The notes beneath the pieces were generated by a model. It saw only the letters and a list, made by a program, of their open reading frames with translations. It had not been told where the DNA came from and did not search any database. A stretch of DNA of 64,000 nucleotides from QNZT01 sp964573205 (lineage in GTDB: Bacteria > Campylobacterota > Campylobacteria > Campylobacterales > QNZT01), in contig CAZNIT010000030.1 of the NCBI GenBank assembly GCA_964573205.1, positions 13,145-77,144 of the forward strand, given 5' to 3'. The stretch's first letter is position 1. The number at the start of each line of letters is the position of its first letter. Below, one piece after another: positions 1-8,094 of this stretch. A program made the translations under genes and the position numbers.

Positions 1-36
1 TAGTATATCATGAAAAAAATCAGGGAAGGGGTTGGC

Positions 37-513
37 ATGTCAAAGGCGAAAAAGTACAGACCTAATGTGGCTGCCGTGATTTTGTCATCCAGATATCCTA
101 TGTGCTGCGAGATATTTATAGCCAACAGAAGCGATTTTCGCGATGATGTATGGCAATTTCCGCAGGGTGGAATAGATGAGGGTGAGAATCCCCAAGAAGC
201 GCTTTATCGTGAACTTCTCGAAGAGATTGGTACGAGTGAAGTGGAGATTCTTTCGGAATATCCGCAGTGGTTAAGTTATGATTTTCCGAATAAAGCGACA
301 AAAAAGCGTTATCCCTATGACGGTCAAACACAAAAATATTTCCTCGTCAAACTCAAACCGGATGCGAAAATCGAGCTAAATACGAAAATACCCGAATTTA
401 AAGAGTACAGATTCGTAGATAAGAACAAACTTTTTGATTATGTTACGCATATGAAAAAACCTATTTACAAAAAGGTCTTGGACTATTTTCATAAAGAGGG
501 GTTTTTATCTTAA
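37..513 (+). CDS. rppH: RNA pyrophosphohydrolase RppH (Nudix hydrolase)
   Basis: Predicted to remove pyrophosphate from the 5' triphosphate end of mRNA and so start RNA decay in the cytoplasm (family knowledge). The Nudix box is intact: the segment beginning GGIDEGENPQEALYRELLEE fits GX5EX7REUXEEXGU, and the preceding DDVWQFPQGG is typical of RppH rather than of mutT-type enzymes. I start at the ATG at 37 because AGGGAAGG lies just upstream; an in-frame ATG at 10 has no ribosome binding site. That gives 158 residues, normal for the family. The stop is 18 bp before lysC, so the two are probably cotranscribed. The promoter lies outside the window. Confidence 0.9.
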   Translation: MSKAKKYRPNVAAVILSSRYPMCCEIFIANRSDFRDDVWQFPQGGIDEGENPQEALYRELLEEIGTSEVEILSEYPQWLSYDFPNKATKKRYPYDGQTQKYFLVKLKPDAKIELNTKIPEFKEYRFVDKNKLFDYVTHMKKPIYKKVLDYFHKEGFLS

Positions 514-531
514 GATGAGGATTGTAGTTAA

Positions 532-1746
532 ATGCTTATAGTACAAAAATACGGCGGTACGAGTGTCGGTGATCTTGAACGTATCGAAAATGTCGTAAAA
601 AGAGTCGCTAAAACGAAAGAAGAGGGACATGATGTAATAGTTGTTGTTTCGGCGATGAGCGGGGAGACGAATAAATTGACGGATTTTGCACACTATTTTA
701 GTAAAAATCCTTCACCTCGTGAGATGGATCTGCTTTTAAGTGCGGGAGAGAGAGTGACAAGCGCCCTTTTGGCGATCGCTCTTCAGGAGAAGGGTTTTGA
801 CGCTATCGCACTTACCGGAAGACAAGCGGGGATATATACAAACAGCGTACATACAAGTGCCAGAATCGACAAGATCGATACCAAGTCGATAAAAGATCAT
901 TTAAATAAAGGTAAAATTGTCGTTGTGGCCGGTTTTCAAGGTATTACCAAGGAGGATGAGGTATCGACTCTAGGACGCGGAGGAAGCGATCTTAGCGCCG
1001 TAGCGATCGCCGGAGCGGTAAATGCCGATCTTTGTGAGATATATACCGATGTTGACGGCGTATATACTACCGATCCGAGAATAGAGCGAAGAGCTCAGAA
1101 GATAGATAAAATATCGTATGACGAGATGTTGGAGTTCGCTTCTATGGGTGCGAAAGTTTTACAAAACAGATCGGTGGAGCTCGCGAAGAAGTTGAATGTA
1201 AATCTTGTTACCAGAAGCAGTTTCAACGATAACGAAGGTACACTTATCACAAAGGAAGACAATATAATGGAACAACCGATTGTAAGCGGTGTGGCGCTTG
1301 ATAAAAATCAGGCTAGAATCACTCTTAGAAATATAAAAGATGAACCGGGAATCGCCGCGAAGATCTTCTCGACTTTGGCGGTTAACAATATAAACGTTGA
1401 CATGATCATTCAAAATGTAGGACAAGACGGTACGGCTAATATAGGTTTTACTATACCGGAGAATGAACTGGATAAAACAAAAACCGTTTTGCGACGGCTT
1501 GACGCAAGTGAAAATCTCGAATTCGATTCGAATATCGCAAAAGTATCTATAGTGGGTGTGGGGATGAAATCTCATAGCGGAGTGGCTAGCAGAGCGTTTA
1601 GCGCTCTTGCGAAGGAGAATATAAATATAGAGATGATAAGTACCAGCGAGATAAAAATTTCTATGATAGTAGCTGAGAAATACGGTGAACTTGCGGTTAG
1701 AATATTGCATGAGGCTTACGGACTTGACAATAGAGACGACTCCTAA
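532..1746 (+). CDS. lysC: Aspartate kinase
   Basis: Phosphorylates aspartate, the first step to lysine/diaminopimelate, threonine and methionine. The N-terminal kinase domain carries KYGGTSVGD (residues about 6-14) and the STLGRGGSDLSA substrate/ATP loop near residue 145. Two ACT domains follow from about residue 260 (VSGVALDKNQARITLRNI and VSIVGVGMKSHSGVASRAF), the usual site of feedback inhibition. The 404-residue length matches the monofunctional class. Its 3' end overlaps hobA by 38 bp, the lysC-hobA-holB-folP order also found in other Campylobacterota (recalled). The downstream metH gene in this window shows that the methionine branch is used. Confidence 0.95.
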   Translation: MLIVQKYGGTSVGDLERIENVVKRVAKTKEEGHDVIVVVSAMSGETNKLTDFAHYFSKNPSPREMDLLLSAGERVTSALLAIALQEKGFDAIALTGRQAGIYTNSVHTSARIDKIDTKSIKDHLNKGKIVVVAGFQGITKEDEVSTLGRGGSDLSAVAIAGAVNADLCEIYTDVDGVYTTDPRIERRAQKIDKISYDEMLEFASMGAKVLQNRSVELAKKLNVNLVTRSSFNDNEGTLITKEDNIMEQPIVSGVALDKNQARITLRNIKDEPGIAAKIFSTLAVNNINVDMIIQNVGQDGTANIGFTIPENELDKTKTVLRRLDASENLEFDSNIAKVSIVGVGMKSHSGVASRAFSALAKENINIEMISTSEIKISMIVAEKYGELAVRILHEAYGLDNRDDS

Positions 1747-2296
1747 AGATTTCTCCAACTGGACTCTGGAGCAGATTCGTTCGAAAGGATCGGCTATGAG
1801 TTGGATGGAGGAGAGGCGTTTTGACTGGGTAGCTATTGCGGCGGCGGCGATCGAGCAACTTATGAGCGCCAGAACACTTCTGCTTGTTACTGATCGAGAG
1901 AGAGAGTGGTTTGCGCGATATGCGCTTATGAGACTTAATAAATTCGATACGCAAAGACCTCTTTTGCCCATCATTTCGTTAGGAACCGTTTTCCCATATT
2001 TAGATAAAATAAACGATAGCGAACAGTTGAAAATTTTGGAGGATATGCTCTCTTTGGCGTTTCCGAACGATCATATGTTTTTTTATATCGGAAGGGGAAG
2101 CGATCCTAGAGCTCAAATTGCAAAAAGCAAAAGCGACTCTTTATTGTGGCTTTTGGACGAGAGTGCTCAAAACTCTTTTTCTCTCAGTTCAAAAGACGAA
2201 GATCTAGATATAAAGTTGATTCAGCTTTTAACGCTTTTTGACAAAAGTATCGATGCCATACTCTTTTGCGAAGTAGATATTCAGAGTGTATTGTGA
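1709..2296 (+). CDS. hobA: HobA, DnaA-binding regulator of replication initiation
   Basis: HobA is a Campylobacterota-specific protein that binds DnaA domain I and promotes ordered DnaA assembly at oriC. I recognise it from the overall pattern FSNWTLEQIRSKGSAMSWME, the central RPLLPIISLGTVFP segment, MFFYIGRGSDP and the C-terminal LDIKLIQLLTLFDKSIDAIL helix, and from its position between lysC and holB. The reading frame overlaps the end of lysC. The ATG at 1709 has no clear ribosome binding site; an in-frame TTG at 1724 has GAGG nine bases upstream and would give a 190-residue protein, nearer the usual 180. The end overlaps the GTG of holB (GTGA). This is the strongest taxonomic marker in the window. 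Confidence 0.9.
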   Translation: MRLTDLTIETTPKDFSNWTLEQIRSKGSAMSWMEERRFDWVAIAAAAIEQLMSARTLLLVTDREREWFARYALMRLNKFDTQRPLLPIISLGTVFPYLDKINDSEQLKILEDMLSLAFPNDHMFFYIGRGSDPRAQIAKSKSDSLLWLLDESAQNSFSLSSKDEDLDIKLIQLLTLFDKSIDAILFCEVDIQSVL

Positions 2297-2913
2297 ATAG
2301 TTCGAAGATAGTCGTATGTTCAAACGTCGAGTTCGCCGCGACAACAGTTTTGCAAACTCTCGATCAAGACGGTGCGATCGTCAAAACTTTCTTTACTGAC
2401 GAGTTCAAAGTGGAAAACGCGGCAGCCGTTATAAAAGAGGCGTATATAGCCGAAGAGAGGGAAAAGATTATCGTTTTATCCGCTTTGGAGTATAACGTAT
2501 ATGCTCAAAACGCCCTTTTGAAACTTTTTGAAGAGCCGCCCGAAGATACTTATTTTATATTAATAAGCCGTTCGAAAAATTCACTTTTGCCTACCATAAG
2601 ATCCCGTATGCCTTCGGAGGTTTTGAGTATGCAAAAGAGTCATAGCCCTCTTGATCTTGATATATCCAAACTTGATCTCTCCATGATCTTTTCATTTTTA
2701 AAAGAGAATCAAAATCTCAAAAAAGATGAGCTTTTAAGAGTTATAGAAAAACTTTTTATTCAAAGCAGTGTAAACAGCTCTATCGAATTTACGCAAAGCG
2801 AACTTGAGCTTTTCGACGTTTCGTTCGAACTTGCTCAGTTAAATACCAGAGCGCAAAATATACTCTCTTTATTGCTGCTTACGATATACGAGGCTAAAAC
2901 GAGAAAGAGATGA
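2293..2913 (+). CDS. holB: DNA polymerase III delta' subunit (short form)
   Basis: Probable clamp-loader subunit. The part that can be recognised is the AAA+ segment IIVLSALEYNVYAQNALLKLFEEPPEDTYF followed by LISRSKNSLLPTIRSR, the sensor-1 SR-type motif region of delta'. With 206 residues it is much shorter than the roughly 330 of E. coli and has no Walker A motif, as is usual for delta' (which does not hydrolyse ATP) and for Campylobacterota versions. I start at GTG 2293, which overlaps the hobA stop as GTGA; the frame stays open upstream to TTG 2266. The stop overlaps the folP start as ATGA, so translation is probably coupled. Confidence 0.85.
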   Translation: MNSSKIVVCSNVEFAATTVLQTLDQDGAIVKTFFTDEFKVENAAAVIKEAYIAEEREKIIVLSALEYNVYAQNALLKLFEEPPEDTYFILISRSKNSLLPTIRSRMPSEVLSMQKSHSPLDLDISKLDLSMIFSFLKENQNLKKDELLRVIEKLFIQSSVNSSIEFTQSELELFDVSFELAQLNTRAQNILSLLLLTIYEAKTRKR

Positions 2914-4055
2914 GAGTTATAAAGCTTGATTCAAACAGCGATGCGAAAAAACTTTTGAATAAGATAGGTTCCACTCAAGAGGGAATTAAGATCATGAAAG
3001 AGAAGTTCGGATGCGAGCTTTTTTATATAAAAGATATTAAAACTCCCGCGGCAAATATTTTAAAGCAGGATGCTCTCTCGGTCGGAGCGGAACTTGCGGT
3101 CGAAAAAGATACGATCTTATGCAAAAGTAAAACCGTTAACGCTCTTTTGATAGTAAATCCCAAACAGCGCAGGGTTTTGATAAAAAAAGAGAAGTTTCAA
3201 CCTTTCGGATTAAAAAAGTTGGCGGATATACTTGAGGGTTATTCTTTTTCTAAAAGAGAAAGAGTCGAAATTATGGGTGTTATAAATGCCAACGACGATA
3301 GCTTTTATCATAAAAGCCGCTTCAAAGATAAAAATGCGGTAGAAAAAATTTTACGGATGATTGAGGACGGCGCGGATATAATCGATATAGGAGGCGTCTC
3401 TTCTCGTCCCGGTTCAAAGCCGGTAACTCAGGAGGAGGAGCTTGATAGGATAAAAAATATAGTCGATATACTTTATGAAAGAGAGGTTTACGAAAAAGTT
3501 ACTCTTAGTATAGACAGTTACGCTCCAAAACCGATATCTTACGCTCTTGAGAGGGGTTTTGGCATCGTGAACGATATTACCGGATTAAAAGACGACAAGG
3601 TGTGCGATCTTTGCGCTTCATACGGCGCGAAAGCCGTAATAATGCATATGCAAAACGATCCCCAAATAATGCAGAACAATCCCACATACGATCATGTCAT
3701 AACCGATATAGACGATTTTTTTTCAATGAGAGTGGAAAAAGCTTATAAGTTCGGTATAAAAGAGATCGTTTTGGATGTCGGGATAGGATTTGGTAAAACG
3801 GTCGCTCATAATCTACTTTTGATAAAACATCTAAATCACTTTTTACACTTCAATCTTCCGCTGTTGATAGGTGCGAGTCGTAAAAGTTTGATCGACAAAA
3901 TAGTTCCTTCGCAAGTAAACGAAAGGTTTCCCGGTACGCTAACGCTTCATTTAAAGGCGGTAGAGCAGGGGGCTTCTATCATTAGATGTCATGATGTAAA
4001 AGAGCATTTTCAAGCTCTGAAAGTATATGAAGCTATAGAGGATACCTTAATATGA
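2910..4055 (+). CDS. folP: Dihydropteroate synthase with N-terminal extension
   Basis: Condenses para-aminobenzoate with hydroxymethyl-dihydropterin diphosphate in folate synthesis. The DHPS domain starts near residue 118: IMGVINANDDSF, then DIIDIGGVSSRPGSKPV (pterin loop), TLSIDSYAPKP, NDITGLKDDK, KAVIMHMQ, DVGIGFGKT and IGASRKSLI. All signature positions look intact. About 115 residues precede it, giving 381 in total against about 280 in E. coli; the long N-terminus is shared by Helicobacter and Campylobacter FolP (recalled) and its role is unknown. It overlaps holB by 4 bp upstream and aguB by 4 bp downstream. Confidence 0.93.
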   Translation: MRVIKLDSNSDAKKLLNKIGSTQEGIKIMKEKFGCELFYIKDIKTPAANILKQDALSVGAELAVEKDTILCKSKTVNALLIVNPKQRRVLIKKEKFQPFGLKKLADILEGYSFSKRERVEIMGVINANDDSFYHKSRFKDKNAVEKILRMIEDGADIIDIGGVSSRPGSKPVTQEEELDRIKNIVDILYEREVYEKVTLSIDSYAPKPISYALERGFGIVNDITGLKDDKVCDLCASYGAKAVIMHMQNDPQIMQNNPTYDHVITDIDDFFSMRVEKAYKFGIKEIVLDVGIGFGKTVAHNLLLIKHLNHFLHFNLPLLIGASRKSLIDKIVPSQVNERFPGTLTLHLKAVEQGASIIRCHDVKEHFQALKVYEAIEDTLI

Positions 4056-4930
4056 AAGTGGCTCTTGTTCAGCAAAAATATGCCGGCAATAAAGAAGAGA
4101 TGATCGCTCAAAGCGAATCGATGATAAAGGAGGCGGCTTTAAAGGGTGCCGATTTGGTTGTTTTGCAGGAGCTTCATCAAACACACTATTTCTGTATAAC
4201 CGAAGACATCGACTCTTTTTCATATGCGGACGATTTTGAAAAAGATATGAGCTTTTGGTCGAAAGTGGCAAAGAGTAATTCGGTCGTGCTCGTAACTTCG
4301 CTGTTTGAAAAGAGAGCGCCCGGAATTTATCATAACAGTTCGATAGTTTTTGAGAAAGACGGAACGATTGCCGGCAAATATAGAAAGATGCATATTCCCG
4401 ATGATCCCGGATTTTACGAGAAATTTTATTTCACACCCGGTGATCTCGGATTTGAACCGATAGATACGAGTGTAGGCAGACTCGGTATTCTTATTTGTTG
4501 GGATCAATGGTTTAGCGAAGCCGCAAGGATCATGGCGCTAAAGGGTGCTGAGATTCTGATATATCCGACGGCAATAGGGTGGTTCGACGAGGATAGCGAA
4601 TCGCAGAAGGCAACACAGCTTGATGCTTGGATTACAATTCAGCGCTCTCATGCCATATCAAACGGAATATATGTCGTCTCGGTAAATCGCAGCGGCAAAG
4701 AGTCGGATAACTCCAACTGTATCGACGGCATTCGTTTTTGGGGAAACTCTTTTGTTTGCGGACCGCAAGGAGAGTTTTTATTTAGAGCCGGCGATGATGA
4801 AGAGGTCGTCAAGGTAGTCGATATTGATATGAAAAGAGTCGAAGAGGTGCGAAAGGTTTGGCCCTTTTTTCGAGACAGAAGAGTAGAGTGTTATGAGGAG
4901 TTACAAAAAAGATATATTTTTAAACCTTAA
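4052..4930 (+). CDS. aguB: N-carbamoylputrescine amidase (nitrilase family)
   Basis: Hydrolyses N-carbamoylputrescine to putrescine, the last step of the agmatine route to polyamines. The Glu-Lys-Cys triad of the nitrilase superfamily is visible: LQELHQTHYF (Glu), KYRKMHIPDDPGFYEKFYF (Lys) and GILICWDQWFSEAARIM (Cys). The FYEKFYFTPGD and DQWFSEAAR signatures are those of AguB rather than of general omega-amidases. 292 residues is the normal length. Start and folP stop overlap as ATGA. No agmatine deiminase gene is seen in the window. It ends the rppH-to-aguB transcription unit. Confidence 0.9.
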   Translation: MKVALVQQKYAGNKEEMIAQSESMIKEAALKGADLVVLQELHQTHYFCITEDIDSFSYADDFEKDMSFWSKVAKSNSVVLVTSLFEKRAPGIYHNSSIVFEKDGTIAGKYRKMHIPDDPGFYEKFYFTPGDLGFEPIDTSVGRLGILICWDQWFSEAARIMALKGAEILIYPTAIGWFDEDSESQKATQLDAWITIQRSHAISNGIYVVSVNRSGKESDNSNCIDGIRFWGNSFVCGPQGEFLFRAGDDEEVVKVVDIDMKRVEEVRKVWPFFRDRRVECYEELQKRYIFKP

Positions 4931-4984
4931 GTGTGTAAAATCTACAAATTTATGACCATTTAGCGAAAAAACCCTCAAAAAGTA

Positions 4985-5011
4985 TAAAATTAATTACCCG
5001 TTCGCCGATCA
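4985..5011 (+). promoter_or_regulatory. Candidate sigma-28 (FliA) promoter
   Basis: TAAA (4985-4988), 15 bases, then GCCGATCA (5004-5011). This is the sigma-28 pattern TAAA-N15-GCCGATAA with exact spacing and seven of eight bases in the -10 box. The predicted transcript would start near 5018, about 22 bases before the ATG of the Sel1 gene. A sigma-70 -10 reading (TATAAA at 4983) is possible but would use the same bases as the sigma-28 -35 box. Confidence 0.6.
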
Positions 5012-5039
5012 TAGGTTAACTTGAATAAAGGATAACAGT

Positions 5040-5555
5040 ATGAAAAAAATTATGTTCGGCACACTATTGGCAACTTCTCTCGTTTTTGCGGGTAACAATA
5101 TGACAGCTTTTGATTTGGAGCTTTTGGATAAAGGAAAATCGATTACGTCTTACGAATCGTTTTTCGATTTGGCAAAAAGCGGAGATATAGATGCGCAGAC
5201 GATGCTCGGTGAGATGTATCTTGAAGGGATAATTGTAGAAAAAGATTATGAAAAAGCTTTTTTTTGGTTAGCTAAAGCTGCAAACAGAGATAGCGTAAAA
5301 GCTCAATATCTACTTGGGACGATGTACGAAAACGGATTTCATGTAGCGAAAAATCTCGATAGAGCCGTAAGCTGGTATAAAAAGGCGGCAAATAGCGGCG
5401 ATGTACTTGCTCAATTTAACTTAGCTTTGATTTATAAAGAGGGTAAAGGCGGAATTCAAAAAAGTATGCCCGAGGCTTTTAAATGGTTGAAAATGGTTGA
5501 AAATTCGCAAGAGAACGTTTCGCATTTAGCGGCGGTAAATACGGACGGCACTTAA
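5040..5555 (+). CDS. Secreted Sel1-repeat (SLR) protein
   Basis: 171 residues. Residues 1-18 (MKKIMFGTLLATSLVFAG) form a Sec signal peptide, so the product is periplasmic or exported. Three Sel1/TPR-like repeats follow: DAQTMLGEMYLEG, KAQYLLGTMYENG and LAQFNLALIYKEG, each followed by a helix ending in A..W. There are no paired cysteines as in Helicobacter Hcp proteins. Partner and function are unknown; such solenoids bind proteins or peptidoglycan-related ligands. It has its own sigma-28-type promoter and is convergent with ftsZ, with a hairpin terminator formed over its last codons. A second, smaller secreted Sel1 protein at 38365 has the same promoter type. Confidence 0.85.
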   Translation: MKKIMFGTLLATSLVFAGNNMTAFDLELLDKGKSITSYESFFDLAKSGDIDAQTMLGEMYLEGIIVEKDYEKAFFWLAKAANRDSVKAQYLLGTMYENGFHVAKNLDRAVSWYKKAANSGDVLAQFNLALIYKEGKGGIQKSMPEAFKWLKMVENSQENVSHLAAVNTDGT

Positions 5556-5570
5556 GCCTCCGTATTTTAT
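5537..5570. terminator. Bidirectional hairpin terminator between Sel1 gene and ftsZ
   Basis: Inverted repeat AAATACGGA (5537-5545) and TCCGTATTT (5559-5567), extended inward by GGC/GCC around a short loop. A T-run follows on the plus strand, and on the minus strand the hairpin lies 17 bases beyond the ftsZ stop. The left arm lies within the last codons of the Sel1 gene. It probably serves both converging genes. Confidence 0.6.
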
Positions 5571-5586
5571 CAAAAAGGAACAAATA

Positions 5587-6711
5587 TCAATCCATCTGTC
5601 TTCTAAGAAATGTCGGTATATCAAGATCTTTATCATCTTCAAGTATATACTCGCCGTTTGCTATTTTTCTTATGAAAGAGGGGACTTCAATAGGGTTTTT
5701 TTTTGTTTCCGGCTCCGGTTGAGTTGAAGGTGGAGTGGTATTGTTTAAAGCTTTGTTGGCATTTTCGAAACCCGTCGCTACGATAGTGATTTTTACTTCG
5801 TTTTCCGCAAGATTCTCATTTGTCGTTGTACCGAAAATAACTTCCGCATCTTCGTCGGCACTATCGTAAATAATATCCATCGCTTGTTGTATCTGGGTAA
5901 GTGGAAAGTTGGGATGCATATGAAAATGAACCAAAACACCCATAGCGCCGTTGATGGACATATTGTCAAGTAGCGGCGATTCTATAGCGTTTTTGATAGC
6001 TTCTATCGCCGCGTCGTCTCCCTCGGCTTCACCGACGCCCAAAATCGCCATACCTTTGTGCCCCATTATCGTTTGAATATCCGCAAAGTCAACATTGATA
6101 TCGTTTACCCCCGTCGAGAGAACAACGGCGCTCATTCCGCCGACCGCACGACTTAACACATCGTCAACTAGTTTGAAACTCTCTTTTATACCGAGATTTT
6201 TATCGACTATAGATAGAAGTTTGTCGTTTGGAATTACAACGATAGAATCACTCTCTTTTTTTAGTTCATCAATTCCCTCTTCTGCAAGTTTCAATCTCTT
6301 TCTACCTTCGAAACCGAACGGCTTGGTAACTACCGATACGGTAAGAGCACCTACCTCTTTTGCCGCTTGAGCGACGATGGGAGCGGCACCTGTACCGGTT
6401 CCTCCACCGAATCCCGAAGCTATAAAGACCATATCCGCACCTTCAAGAGCCTCTTTTATATCTTCGAAGCTCTCAAGTGCCGACTCACGCCCGACTTCCG
6501 GTTTCATTCCGGCTCCTAGACCTTTGGTTTTTCTTTCACCGAGCTGGATTTTGATCGCAGCGTTTGAAGATTGAAGTGCTTGAGCGTCGGTATTTGCGGC
6601 TATAAGTCCAATGTTGTCAACACCTTCGTTGATCATATGATTGATCATATTTCCGCCGCCGCCGCCGACACCTATAACTTTTATCTGTGCGCCGATTGTT
6701 GTATTAGACAT
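5587..6711 (-). CDS. ftsZ: Cell division protein FtsZ
   Basis: Tubulin-like GTPase that forms the cytoplasmic Z ring. Residues 102-111 are the tubulin signature GGGTGTGAAP; the nucleotide-binding GVGGGGGNMINHM is at residues 14-26 and NVDFADIQTIM (T7 synergy loop region) is present. The C-terminal tail DLDIPTFLRRQ is the conserved peptide that binds FtsA, which is encoded directly upstream. 374 residues is normal. It is the last gene of a ppiD-ftsA-ftsZ unit, 21 bp after ftsA, with AAGGAG-type bases before the ATG, and ends at a strong hairpin. Confidence 0.97.
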   Translation of the reverse strand: MSNTTIGAQIKVIGVGGGGGNMINHMINEGVDNIGLIAANTDAQALQSSNAAIKIQLGERKTKGLGAGMKPEVGRESALESFEDIKEALEGADMVFIASGFGGGTGTGAAPIVAQAAKEVGALTVSVVTKPFGFEGRKRLKLAEEGIDELKKESDSIVVIPNDKLLSIVDKNLGIKESFKLVDDVLSRAVGGMSAVVLSTGVNDINVDFADIQTIMGHKGMAILGVGEAEGDDAAIEAIKNAIESPLLDNMSINGAMGVLVHFHMHPNFPLTQIQQAMDIIYDSADEDAEVIFGTTTNENLAENEVKITIVATGFENANKALNNTTPPSTQPEPETKKNPIEVPSFIRKIANGEYILEDDKDLDIPTFLRRQMD

Positions 6712-6732
6712 AAAATTTCTCCTTTTTGATTG

Positions 6733-8091
6733 TTAGAACAGTTGTGTTATTCGATTCCAGAATTTTCGAAAACCGTCTTTGATTGTCGGTTCATCCTCTA
6801 TAAGAGTCGAAAAATCGTTTTTCGCAAGAGCGAGATCCTCTTTTAAATCTCCCTCCTCAGCCTCGTCATCCATCAGGTTTTGAATCGGGCTAGGCTCGAT
6901 AGTTTCGTCTTTGTATCTTAATTTTTTGTTCGAGTCCATCTCATATGGGGTAAAATATCCGAAACCGTACTGTATAAGACCGATAGCCGTCGAAAACTCG
7001 GGCTCTTTGAGAGTTTCGAACATCCCCTCTATATTCTCTTCGTTCGGCCTTGCGAGTCTGACCGGAATATTGTTGAATATAGCCGAAGCTAGTTCGCGTA
7101 TTCCGTCTAATTTCGTCAAGCCGCCGGTTAAGACGACGCCGGCGGCAAGTTGATCTTTGAATCCGCTCTCTTTGATGGATTTTGCGACCAATAATAGAGT
7201 CTCTTCGATTCTGGCGTATATGACGTTGGTTACGATCTCCAAAGATACTTCATGAGAGCTTCCTTCGTCGCCAATCGCTGGCAATTCGATAGTCTCGTTG
7301 CTGTTTAATTTCAAAGATCCATGCTCTATTTTTACCTTTTCCGCCGCCGTGACCGGAGTGTGTAGAGCCATCGAGAGATCGTTCGTGACATTTGCCGAAC
7401 CGACACCTATGAAGTCGTTGTAGCGTATGGAATTTCCAAGATGAACGGCGATATTAGTCGTAGCGCCTCCAAGATCCACGACAGCGACGCCGAGCTCTTT
7501 TTCATCGTCGTTTAAAACGGCTATGCTTGAAGCGTAACCGGTAAGTACTATATTGTCGATCTCCAAAGATGCCGATTTGACGGCTTTCTTAAGATTGTTA
7601 AGACTCGATTTGAGTACCGTTATGATGTGAACCTGCACTTCAAGGCGTGAGCCGTTCATCCCGAGAGGATCGTCTATGTTCGTGTGGTCGTCAACTTTAA
7701 AGTTATACGGAAGTACATGAAGCTTCTCGTATTCGTTAGGAATATTCGCATTATGATCAGCCATCTGCATCACGCGGTTTATCTCTTTGATACCGATCTC
7801 TTTGCTGGGAACATTTACTACGCCGTGACTGTCAACGCTTTTGGTATATGCTCCCGACATCGATACGATAACTTGGTCAAAATGAGTACCGGCAACTCTT
7901 TTGGCATCGTTTATGGCATGTTTTATCGATCTGGATGCAAGCTCGATATTTGTGATAATGCCCTTTTTGATTCCCTGTGATTTAGATATGCCGGCACCTA
8001 ATATCTTGATAGTGCCGTTTTCATTTTTTTGTGCGATGATAGCACAAATTTTTGTAGATCCTATATCCACGCCCAAGATGATCATGCTCAA
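6733..8091 (-). CDS. ftsA: Cell division protein FtsA
   Basis: Actin-like ATPase that anchors FtsZ to the membrane. The phosphate-1 loop is LGVDIGSTKICAII (about residues 6-19), the SHS2 inserted domain follows (GYASSIAVLNDDEKELG is the linker to the second half), phosphate-2 is VAVVDLGGATTNIAV, and the adenosine loop is AAGVVLTGGLTKLDGI. The C-terminal GFRKFWNRITQLF is the amphipathic membrane-targeting helix. 452 residues include an acidic linker before it. It starts 3 bp after ppiD and lies 21 bp before ftsZ. Confidence 0.95.
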   Translation of the reverse strand: MSMIILGVDIGSTKICAIIAQKNENGTIKILGAGISKSQGIKKGIITNIELASRSIKHAINDAKRVAGTHFDQVIVSMSGAYTKSVDSHGVVNVPSKEIGIKEINRVMQMADHNANIPNEYEKLHVLPYNFKVDDHTNIDDPLGMNGSRLEVQVHIITVLKSSLNNLKKAVKSASLEIDNIVLTGYASSIAVLNDDEKELGVAVVDLGGATTNIAVHLGNSIRYNDFIGVGSANVTNDLSMALHTPVTAAEKVKIEHGSLKLNSNETIELPAIGDEGSSHEVSLEIVTNVIYARIEETLLLVAKSIKESGFKDQLAAGVVLTGGLTKLDGIRELASAIFNNIPVRLARPNEENIEGMFETLKEPEFSTAIGLIQYGFGYFTPYEMDSNKKLRYKDETIEPSPIQNLMDDEAEEGDLKEDLALAKNDFSTLIEDEPTIKDGFRKFWNRITQLF

Positions 8092-8094
8092 ACC

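Noticed and set aside
1159..1974. 271-residue antisense frame opposite lysC and hobA
   Set aside because: Both overlapped genes are certain, and the antisense product has no family pattern or ribosome binding site.
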